A DNA stretch of 17,448 bases. Source: a bacterium (GTDB lineage Bacteria > Thermosulfidibacterota > Thermosulfidibacteria > Thermosulfidibacterales > Thermosulfidibacteraceae). The translations under genes were made by a program, and so were the position numbers. The DNA lies in assembly GCA_027022065.1 (NCBI GenBank), contig JALVZS010000225.1:407-17854 (forward strand), written 5' to 3'. Below, piece after piece: positions 6,287-12,774 of this stretch (position 1 is its first letter; every line of letters begins with the position of its first letter). The notes below the pieces were generated by a model. That model had not been told where the DNA came from, did not search any database, and saw only the letters and a list, made by a program, of their open reading frames with translations.

Positions 6287-6977
6287 GCGCTATGGAGAGA
6301 GGGCTGTGGTTAATGGGGTTTCTATTGAGGTTAGGGGAGGGGAGGTGGTAGGTTTATTAGGACCAAATGGTGCAGGCAAAACCACTACATTCTACATGAT
6401 GGTCGGCATAATAAAGCCTGATGAGGGAAGCATAGTGATGGATGGTGAGGAGATCACTGGGCTTCCCATGTATCTTAGGGCCAGAAAGGGATTAGGGTAT
6501 CTACCCCAGGAGCCTTCTGTTTTTAGGAAACTCACGGTTAGGGAAAACATAGAGGCAGTGCTTGAGCTTCTGGGGTTTTCTGAGGAAGAGATAAGGGAGA
6601 GGACAAAGAGACTCCTTTCCGAGTTTGGATTGGAGAGGGTGGCCGATGTTAAGGGATATGCCCTATCTGGAGGGGAGCGCAGGAGGGTGGAGGTTGCCAG
6701 AGCACTTTCCGTAAGTCCAAAATTTATGCTTTTGGATGAGCCCTTTGCTGGTCTTGATCCCATAGTGGTTGCTGATCTACAGCAGCTTATTGTGGATTTG
6801 AAGAACAGAGGAATAGGTGTGATAATAACGGATCACAATGTTAGGGAAACTTTGAAGGTTACCGACAGGGCCTACATAATAAACGAGGGAGTTATTGTGG
6901 CAGAGGGAACGCCTGAAGAGATAGCCTCTATGCCTAAGGTGAGGGATATATACTTGGGGAGGGACTTTGCCTTATGA
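6258..6977 (+). CDS. lptB: LPS export ABC transporter ATP-binding protein LptB
   Basis: LptB hydrolyses ATP to power LPS extraction with LptF and LptG at the inner membrane. All ABC motifs are present in 239 residues: Walker A GPNGAGKT (35-42), Q-loop PQEPSVFRKLTV, the LptB-type signature LSGGERRRVEVARAL, Walker B FMLLDEPFAGLD, and the H-loop ITDHNVRETL. GTG 6258 is preferred because GAGG at 6248-6251 is six bases upstream and the protein then starts at the usual MSLKAQGLVKRYG. The stop overlaps the rpoN ATG, so rpoN is translationally coupled, the order seen in many Gram-negative bacteria. Confidence 0.95.
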   Translation: MSLKAQGLVKRYGERAVVNGVSIEVRGGEVVGLLGPNGAGKTTTFYMMVGIIKPDEGSIVMDGEEITGLPMYLRARKGLGYLPQEPSVFRKLTVRENIEAVLELLGFSEEEIRERTKRLLSEFGLERVADVKGYALSGGERRRVEVARALSVSPKFMLLDEPFAGLDPIVVADLQQLIVDLKNRGIGVIITDHNVRETLKVTDRAYIINEGVIVAEGTPEEIASMPKVRDIYLGRDFAL

Positions 6978-8194
6978 GGCAGCGCCTTGAGTTGAGCCTT
7001 CAGCCCAAGCTCATTTTGACCCCAGAGATGCAGCTTTCTCTTGAGGTGCTTACCATACCTGTAATGGAACTAAGAGAAATGGTTGACAGGGAGCTTCTGG
7101 AGAATCCCTTTCTTGAAGAGCTTCCCCCTTCTAAGGAGGCGTATTATCCGGAGGATGAGGATGAACTTCCCTGGTGGGAGAGGCTTCCTGCGAAGGAGAG
7201 AAGCCTTCAGGAAAGGCTTATGGAGCAGGTGGAGGTTCTTCCGCTGGGCGAAAGGGAAAAGCGCATTATGAAGGAAATTGTGAAGTGCATAGATAATACA
7301 GGTTTTCTTTCTGTTTCTACTTCTGATATAGCTAGGAGACTGGGCGTTGGGGAAGGGGAGGTGGAGGGTTTAAGAAGATTTCTCATGCAAAGTGTAGAGC
7401 CAGAGGGTTGTGGGGCTTTGGATCACGAGGAGTTTATAAGATTCCAGCTTGAAGGGGCAGGTTTTAACTGCGATGGTAGCTCTATTGAGGAGGTTGCAAA
7501 AAAGGCGGTTGAAAATGGAGTAACACTTGTTCCCTATCCTGCATGGGGGGGTGGGGATGTAGATGTGGCCGTTGTGGAACCCGATGCCTTTGTGGTTAAG
7601 GTGGGGGATGAGTATCAGGTGTATTTGAACGAGCGCTACACGCCAAGGCTTGTGTTAAACGAATCCTATAGGTCTCTCCTCTATGAAGGTTCTATAGATG
7701 AGGAGGTTCAGCAGTTTCTCAAAAGGAAGATGAAAAGAGCCATAATGATGATGAAGGCCATTGAGCAGAGAAACAAGACCCTGAGAAGGACGGTGGAAGC
7801 CATAGTGGAGATGGAAGAAGACTTTTTAGATAAAGGCCCTGCATTTTTCAGGCCCTTGACACTAAAAGAGATTGCGGAAAAAGTGGAGCTGCACATATCA
7901 ACGGTGAGCAGGGTGGTTAACAGCAAGTATGTTCACACCCCGCAAGGGGTATATCCTCTTAAGTTCTTCTTTGAGGATAAGGGTTTTGTGATAAAGAGGA
8001 GGATAAAGGAGATAATAGACAAAGAGGACAAGACGAGACCTCTAAGCGATAGCGCCATTGCTGAAATTTTAAGGGAAGAGGGTTTTGATATTGCACGTAG
8101 AACTGTGGCAAAGTATAGAGAAGAACTTGGTATACCATCTTCTTCCAAAAGGAGGTTGAGGAATGCAGGTAATAATAACAGGAAAAAATGTTGA
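6974..8194 (+). CDS. rpoN: RNA polymerase sigma-54 factor
   Basis: RpoN directs RNA polymerase to -24/-12 promoters and needs enhancer-binding ATPases to melt DNA. Region I is at the N-terminus (LQPKLILTPEMQLSLEVLTI, ELLENPFLEELP), with fewer Gln than usual. Acidic region II is very short (about residues 53-70, EAYYPEDEDELPWWE), which explains the 406-residue length against about 480 in Escherichia coli. The helix-turn-helix (LTLKEIAEKVELHISTVSRV, then KYVHTPQGVYPLKFFF) and the RpoN box ARRTVAKYRE (374-383) are intact, so it should be functional. Start overlaps the lptB stop; the end overlaps hpf by 32 bases. No enhancer-binding protein and no clear -24/-12 promoter is seen here. Confidence 0.95.
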   Translation: MRQRLELSLQPKLILTPEMQLSLEVLTIPVMELREMVDRELLENPFLEELPPSKEAYYPEDEDELPWWERLPAKERSLQERLMEQVEVLPLGEREKRIMKEIVKCIDNTGFLSVSTSDIARRLGVGEGEVEGLRRFLMQSVEPEGCGALDHEEFIRFQLEGAGFNCDGSSIEEVAKKAVENGVTLVPYPAWGGGDVDVAVVEPDAFVVKVGDEYQVYLNERYTPRLVLNESYRSLLYEGSIDEEVQQFLKRKMKRAIMMMKAIEQRNKTLRRTVEAIVEMEEDFLDKGPAFFRPLTLKEIAEKVELHISTVSRVVNSKYVHTPQGVYPLKFFFEDKGFVIKRRIKEIIDKEDKTRPLSDSAIAEILREEGFDIARRTVAKYREELGIPSSSKRRLRNAGNNNRKKC

Positions 8195-8690
8195 CCTTAC
8201 TCAGGCTTTAAAAGATTATGTAGAGAAGAAGGTTAAGAGGTTGGAAAAGTATCTTGAGGAGCCTATAACGGTTCAGGTGGTTCTTTCTTCTGAAAAGTTT
8301 AGGAGGATTGCCGATCTAACCATATCTTCCAAAGAGGGGGTGTTTCACGGCTCAGAAGAGTCCCACGATATGTACACCTCTATAGACAAGGTGGTTGATA
8401 CCATGGAGATTACTCTGAGGAGAAGGAAGGAAAAGATAAAGGAGGGCAAGTACAGGGGAGCAAGGCCCGGTTCCAGTCAGGAGTTTGTGGAGTCACCGGA
8501 AACCACTTCTAGGGAGCCTGAGATAATAGAGGAAAAGGTTAACTCAAAGCCCATGAGTGTGGAGGAGGCCGCCTTACAGCTTGAGACTTTTAATCTGAAC
8601 TTTTTGGCGTTTGTTAATGCGGCAACGGGCAGGATGAATGTCATATACCGTAGAAAGGACGGGAATCTAGGACTTATAGTGCCAGAGTAG
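8163..8690 (+). CDS. hpf: Ribosome hibernation promoting factor, long form
   Basis: Long HPF dimerises 70S ribosomes into inactive 100S particles during starvation. The N-terminal domain (1 to about 97) starts MQVIITGKNVDLTQALKDYV and ends in a basic helix TLRRRKEKIKEGK. A linker rich in Ser, Pro and Glu (about 100-128) joins it to the C-terminal dimerisation domain (129-175, KPMSVEEAALQLE, then FVNAATGRMNVIYRRKDGNLGLI). The 175-residue length confirms the long form. GAGG lies just before ATG 8163. Its place after rpoN is standard; the 32-base overlap suggests coupled translation. Confidence 0.94.
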   Translation: MQVIITGKNVDLTQALKDYVEKKVKRLEKYLEEPITVQVVLSSEKFRRIADLTISSKEGVFHGSEESHDMYTSIDKVVDTMEITLRRRKEKIKEGKYRGARPGSSQEFVESPETTSREPEIIEEKVNSKPMSVEEAALQLETFNLNFLAFVNAATGRMNVIYRRKDGNLGLIVPE

Positions 8691-8693
8691 GCG

Positions 8694-9173
8694 ATGAGGT
8701 TCACGGATTACATTACCGAAAGCTCCGTAATAGTGGATTTAAAGGCTAGGGATAAAGAAGGGGCTCTAAAAGAGATAGTTGATACCTTGAAAAACAGAGG
8801 GGTTCTCAGGGGGGAGGCTCCCTATCTTGAAGCCCTTGTGGAGAGGGAAAAACTTTGTAGCACTGGGATAGGTAGGGGAGTTGCCATTCCACATGCTAAG
8901 CTTAAGGGTATAGATGCTATCCTCGTCTCCTTTGCCCGCTCTAAGGAGGGGGTTGATTTTGAGGCTTTGGACAAAAAGCCTGTTCACTTTTTCTTCACCA
9001 TATTCACGCCAGAGGATGTGCCAGAGGAGTATCTTGTGCTTCTTGCCCGCATATCCCGCATAGCTAAGGATGAGGAATTTAGAAAGGCGGTTTTAGAGGC
9101 GGAAACGCCTCAGGATATAATAAAAATCTTTGAGGAGAAGGACCAGGAGTTTGAGAAAGAGGCTGTTGGTTAA
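8694..9173 (+). CDS. ptsN: PTS EIIA component of the nitrogen-regulatory (PtsN) / fructose type
   Basis: This 159-residue single-domain EIIA accepts a phosphoryl group from HPr on His67 in GVAIPHAKL and acts by binding regulatory partners according to its phosphorylation state. The rest of the fold is present: TDYITESSVIVDLKARDKEGAL, LVEREKLCSTGIGRGV, and VHFFFTIFTPE. No EIIB or EIIC is attached or adjacent, which supports a regulatory rather than transport role. ATG 8694 follows the hpf stop by three bases. The gene overlaps hprK. A PtsN next to rpoN, hpf and rapZ is a well-known arrangement. Confidence 0.92.
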   Translation: MRFTDYITESSVIVDLKARDKEGALKEIVDTLKNRGVLRGEAPYLEALVEREKLCSTGIGRGVAIPHAKLKGIDAILVSFARSKEGVDFEALDKKPVHFFFTIFTPEDVPEEYLVLLARISRIAKDEEFRKAVLEAETPQDIIKIFEEKDQEFEKEAVG

Positions 9174-10092
9174 GGAACTCTACGAAGAGCTGAAACCCAC
9201 CCTTTCTTTTGAGCTGCTTGCTGGAAGTGCGGGGCTTTTGAAGTCCGTTGATAACAGCAGGATTCAGAAGCCTGGCTTGGCCCTTGCTGGCTTTCTAAAG
9301 CATCTTCATACCGAAAGGGTGCAGATATTTGGGGAAACAGAAATATCCTATCTAAACTATATAGGGAAGAAGGAGGGGAAAAGGAGGGTTAGGGATCTGT
9401 TTTCTCTGGGGCTTTCCTGTGTGGTGGTGACCAAGGGGTTGGAGGTTCTAGATTACTTAATAGAGGCTGCGGAGGACTTTACCACCCCTCTTATAAGGTC
9501 TCCGAAGGTGAGTTCTTACTGTATAGAGGTTATATCTGACTTTTTAGAAGATCGTTTATCACCTGAGATAAGCCTGCATGGTGTTCTTCTGGATGTGTTT
9601 GGAGTGGGAGTGCTCATTACGGGGGATAGTGGAATAGGAAAAAGCGAGTGTGCTTTAGATCTTATCTCTAGGGGTCACAGGCTTGTGGCGGATGACATAG
9701 TGATTGTTAAGAACAAGAGGGGGGTTCTATGGGGAACTGCTCCTGTTAGGGTTCAGCACTTGATGGAGGTTAGGGGGCTGGGCATTGTGGATATAAAGGA
9801 TCTGTTCGGGGTGTCTTCCATCAGGGAGAGGAAGCGTCTGGATATGATAGTGAGGCTTCTCAAGTGGTCTGAGAGCCCTTCAATAGAGAGGCTTTCCTTC
9901 ACCAGCAGAACCAAAGAAGTTTTGGGGGTTAAGGTGCCCTATGTGGAGATTCCCGTGTCTCCAGGAAGGAACATAGCACTTCTGGTAGAGGTGGCATCCA
10001 AGCTCTTCTTGCTTCACAAAAACGGTATAACCTTCAACAACATAGAGAAGCTTCTTCTTGGGGTGGAAGTGGATGGCAAGGGCGTTGAGTAA
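9151..10092 (+). CDS. hprK: HPr kinase/phosphorylase
   Basis: HprK phosphorylates a regulatory Ser of HPr with ATP or pyrophosphate and also reverses it. In the 313-residue product the P-loop GDSGIGKS is at 158-165, followed by ISRGHRLVADD with the catalytic acidic residue and then the HprK signature VRGLGIVDIKDLFG. HGVLLDVFGVG precedes the P-loop with the conserved His143. The N-terminal domain (VKELYEELKP, ELLAGSAGL) is complete. TTG 9151 is preferred, with GGAGAAGG about nine bases upstream; TTG 9130 would add seven residues, TTG 9166 would remove five, and both are possible. It overlaps ptsN by 23 bases and its target gene ptsH is two genes downstream. Confidence 0.93.
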   Translation: MRKRLLVKELYEELKPTLSFELLAGSAGLLKSVDNSRIQKPGLALAGFLKHLHTERVQIFGETEISYLNYIGKKEGKRRVRDLFSLGLSCVVVTKGLEVLDYLIEAAEDFTTPLIRSPKVSSYCIEVISDFLEDRLSPEISLHGVLLDVFGVGVLITGDSGIGKSECALDLISRGHRLVADDIVIVKNKRGVLWGTAPVRVQHLMEVRGLGIVDIKDLFGVSSIRERKRLDMIVRLLKWSESPSIERLSFTSRTKEVLGVKVPYVEIPVSPGRNIALLVEVASKLFLLHKNGITFNNIEKLLLGVEVDGKGVE

Positions 10093-10945
10093 GGTTGTGG
10101 TCGTTTCTGGCCTCTCTGGAGCGGGAAAGACCACGGCCCTTAAAGCACTAGAGGATCTTGGTTTTTACTGTGTTGACAACCTGCCCGTGGAGTTCTTTGA
10201 GAGCTTTCTCAGCTACTGTGAGAGGGAAAAGTTGCCCCTTGTGGCCCTGGGAGTGGACATAAGGGACAAAAAAGGCATAACCCATATAGGAGACAAGCTG
10301 GAAAGCTTGAGGGAAAGGTTTGATATTTCGTTAATTTATCTTGAGGCCGATGATTCTGCCATAGTTTCCAGATACAAGGAGACCAGAAGGTTTCATCCCC
10401 TTGCGGATTTTACACTTTCTGAGGCCCTAAAGAGGGAAAGGGATCTTTTGGCGCCTGTGAAAAGCATGGCGGACAGGGTTATAGATACCTCTTCCATGAA
10501 TAGTTATGCCCTTAGAAGGTGTATATTTGAGCTCTTTTACGACGTGGTAGATCCTTCCTTTCAGGTGTTTATAACCTCATTCAGCTTTAAGAGGGGCATT
10601 CCTCCGTATCTAGACATGGTTCTTGATGCAAGGGGGCTTCCCAATCCTCACTATGTTGAAGATCTGAGGCATCTAACAGGTATGGATGAGAGGGTTTCCT
10701 CATATGTGCTTTCATCTTCCGAGGCTCAGAGTTTCATCCGAAAGTTGTGCGACTTTGTTCTCTTTTCCGTTGAACAGTTGAAGGCAGATGGCAGGGTTCA
10801 TGTGAGCCTGGGAGTAGGGTGCACAGGTGGTGTTCACAGATCCGTTGCGGTTGCTGAGGTTTTGGGTAAGAAACTTTTAGATGCAGGATATAAAGTTTCC
10901 ATATACCACAGAGAACTCAACAGCTATAGAACGCTTCTAGCATGA
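10073..10945 (+). CDS. rapZ: RapZ family RNase adaptor / nucleotide-binding protein
   Basis: In enteric bacteria RapZ binds GlcN6P and presents small RNAs to RNase E; in other groups the role is less clear. The 290-residue protein has the family P-loop GLSGAGKT (13-20) followed by LEDLGFYCVDNLPVEFF, ALGVDIRDK, the ETRRFHPL stretch and the C-terminal GVGCTGGVHRSVAVAE with SIYHRELN that binds ligand and RNA. ATG 10073 gives the usual short lead before the P-loop; a TTG at 10058 would add five residues. It overlaps hprK by 20 bases and ptsH by four. Control of cell-wall amino-sugar supply is a plausible but unshown role here. Confidence 0.93.
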   Translation: MARALSKVVVVSGLSGAGKTTALKALEDLGFYCVDNLPVEFFESFLSYCEREKLPLVALGVDIRDKKGITHIGDKLESLRERFDISLIYLEADDSAIVSRYKETRRFHPLADFTLSEALKRERDLLAPVKSMADRVIDTSSMNSYALRRCIFELFYDVVDPSFQVFITSFSFKRGIPPYLDMVLDARGLPNPHYVEDLRHLTGMDERVSSYVLSSSEAQSFIRKLCDFVLFSVEQLKADGRVHVSLGVGCTGGVHRSVAVAEVLGKKLLDAGYKVSIYHRELNSYRTLLA

Positions 10946-11214
10946 AGAGAAAGAAGATCGTCGTTGAAAACAAATACGGTATCCATGCAAGGGTAGCTGC
11001 TGCTATAGTTAAGGAGGCTTCCAAGTTTTCCTCCAAGATATATCTTGAAAGGGAGGATAACAACTTAAGGGCTAACTGCAAAAGCATCCTGGGACTTTTA
11101 GCCCTTGGGGCTTCTAAGGGCACGGTTTTAAATTTAGAAGTTGAGGGAGAGGACGAAGAAAGGGCCTTTAACGCCATGAGGGAGCTTTTGGAGGGGTTGT
11201 CAAAGGATGCGTAG
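10942..11214 (+). CDS. ptsH: Phosphocarrier protein HPr
   Basis: HPr takes phosphate from EI on His15 (NKYGIHARVAA) and hands it to EIIA. Arg17 is kept, but the residue normally Pro (GLHARPAA) is Val18, an unusual change right at the active site. The HprK target Ser is present as Ser48 in CKSILGLLALGA, matching Ser46 of model HPr. Length (90 residues) is normal. Start ATG 10942 overlaps the rapZ stop (ATGA) and the end overlaps ptsI by eight bases. With hprK in the same operon both His and Ser phosphorylation are expected. Confidence 0.93.
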   Translation: MKRKKIVVENKYGIHARVAAAIVKEASKFSSKIYLEREDNNLRANCKSILGLLALGASKGTVLNLEVEGEDEERAFNAMRELLEGLSKDA

Positions 11215-12760
11215 GGTTTTTGAGGGAATTCCCCTTTCTCCTGGTAAGGCATCGGGAAAAGCGGTTCTTATGGCCACTTTCGTTGGGAAAGAGCAGGCTG
11301 GAGCCTTTGCAGATGAGGTAGAAAAGTTTTTTAAAGCTCTCAGTTCTGCAAAAAAGGAGCTTGAGGCCCTCAAGAGCCGTATATCACGCACGTATAAGAG
11401 AGAGGTATTGGACATAATAGAGCTTTATCTGATGTTTATGGAGGATCCTGCCTTCACCGAGTATGTGGTTGAAAAATTAAGAGAAGGGGTGTCGGCTGCT
11501 GATGCTATAAAGTTCTTTTTTAAGGACTATGAGGAGAAAATCCTTAATGTTAACGATAAATATTTGAGAGAAAGGGCCAAAGATATAAGGTATGTGAGGA
11601 AGTTTCTTCTTGCAAAACTTTCCGATGTTGGAGTTGATTGGGACACTGTTGCCAGAAGGGGAGAGATCCTCGTAGTTACCTTCATATCACCAGTGGATGT
11701 GGTAAATGTGGCGGAGAAAGGGATAAAAGGGATTGTGGTTGAGAAGGGAAGCGAGACCTCTCACGCCAGCATACTTGCAAGATCCATGGGTATTCCCATG
11801 GTTAAGTTGCCCGATGCTACAGAGGTTCTAAATAACGGTGACGTTGTTTTGGTTGATGGGGATAGGGGTGTGGTGGTGGATCCCCAGAAGGAGGATCTCA
11901 CCACGGTTGTTGAGGTTGCTGAAGAACACGAAAAAGAGCCTATACCTGTTGATCTCTATGTGAACATAGACTTTCCGGAGGAGGCAAAAGTTGTTTCCAA
12001 GGTTGGAGCTAAAGGGGTGGGGATATTCAGGACGGAGTACATGTACCTTACATCAAGCAATTGGCCTACAGAGGAAGAGCAGGTTGGCTACCTTAGAAGG
12101 ATGTTGAGATACTTGGATGATAACATATCTGTGAATGTGAGGATAGCAGATCTCGGAGGGGATAAAATACCGATTTATGCCGAATACATGCGGGATCTTA
12201 TAAGTTACAGAGGGATAAGGTTTTTCATGGCAGAGGAGGACCTCTTCAGAACCCATGTTAGGGCAATATTGAAGGCCTTTGAGGGCAGGCAATTAAGGCT
12301 CCTTATTCCCATGGTTTCCGATCCCTATGAGGTTAGGTGGGTTAAGGGAGTGGTGGAGGAGGAGCTTTTCTGTTTGGATAAAAGGCCGTCTGAGCTGGTT
12401 TACGGTGCGATGCTTGAGACGCCTGCGGGTGTGGTGGAGGCAAAGAGGATCGCCTCAGAGGTGGACTTTGTCAGCGTGGGAACCAATGACCTTGTTAGCC
12501 TTTTATACGGGATAGACAGAGAGTGTGAGCTACCTGAGTATCTGGAGCCTCCCAATAACTTGGTGCTTATAGAGGCTTTAAGGTATCTTGTTAGGTCTGT
12601 GGGTCCCGATAAAATAACCCTTTGTGGTGAGGTTGCTAGGAATCCCAAATACCTTCCCTATATACTTAAGGCGGGTGTGAAGAAGCTAAGTGTAAATCCT
12701 GCCTTCGTCCCCAAGATAAGGAAGTGGTTAAGGGGATACGGAAAGGGACAAACAGCTTAG
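11207..12760 (+). CDS. ptsI: PTS enzyme I (phosphoenolpyruvate-protein phosphotransferase), short C-terminus
   Basis: EI autophosphorylates from PEP and transfers to HPr. The phospho-His is His186 in ETSHASILARSMGIP. The PEP site is intact: GVGIFRTEYMYL, RIADLGGDK, YGAMLETPAGV, VSVGTNDL, and the proton donor Cys473 in LCGEVA. There is no N-terminal GAF domain, so it is the sugar-type rather than the EI-Ntr type. At 517 residues it is about 55 shorter than Escherichia coli EI: roughly half is lost between His and Cys and half at the C-terminus, which ends soon after SVNPAFVPKIRKWL and lacks the last helices. It ends the operon; its TAG overlaps the convergent pnp stop, within a long inverted repeat. 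Confidence 0.93.
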   Translation: MRRVFEGIPLSPGKASGKAVLMATFVGKEQAGAFADEVEKFFKALSSAKKELEALKSRISRTYKREVLDIIELYLMFMEDPAFTEYVVEKLREGVSAADAIKFFFKDYEEKILNVNDKYLRERAKDIRYVRKFLLAKLSDVGVDWDTVARRGEILVVTFISPVDVVNVAEKGIKGIVVEKGSETSHASILARSMGIPMVKLPDATEVLNNGDVVLVDGDRGVVVDPQKEDLTTVVEVAEEHEKEPIPVDLYVNIDFPEEAKVVSKVGAKGVGIFRTEYMYLTSSNWPTEEEQVGYLRRMLRYLDDNISVNVRIADLGGDKIPIYAEYMRDLISYRGIRFFMAEEDLFRTHVRAILKAFEGRQLRLLIPMVSDPYEVRWVKGVVEEELFCLDKRPSELVYGAMLETPAGVVEAKRIASEVDFVSVGTNDLVSLLYGIDRECELPEYLEPPNNLVLIEALRYLVRSVGPDKITLCGEVARNPKYLPYILKAGVKKLSVNPAFVPKIRKWLRGYGKGQTA

Positions 12761-12774
12761 TGTTTGCCCCTTTC
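12741..12774. terminator. 14-bp inverted repeat centred on the overlapping ptsI and pnp stops (possible bidirectional terminator)
   Basis: GAAAGGGACAAACA (12741-12754), a six-base loop GCTTAG, and TGTTTGCCCCTTTC (12761-12774) pair at 13 of 14 positions; the odd pair is A-C on the plus transcript and G-U on the minus transcript. The loop holds both stop codons: TAG of ptsI (12758-12760) and TAA of pnp (complement of 12757-12759). No T-tract follows on either side, so factor-independent termination by the standard mechanism is uncertain. Confidence 0.55.

Noticed and set aside
5262-12760. Search for frameshifts or pseudogenes in the long operon
   Set aside because: All eleven reading frames are intact and of sensible length; the short EI C-terminus ends in a normal stop and no continuation is found in the other frames.
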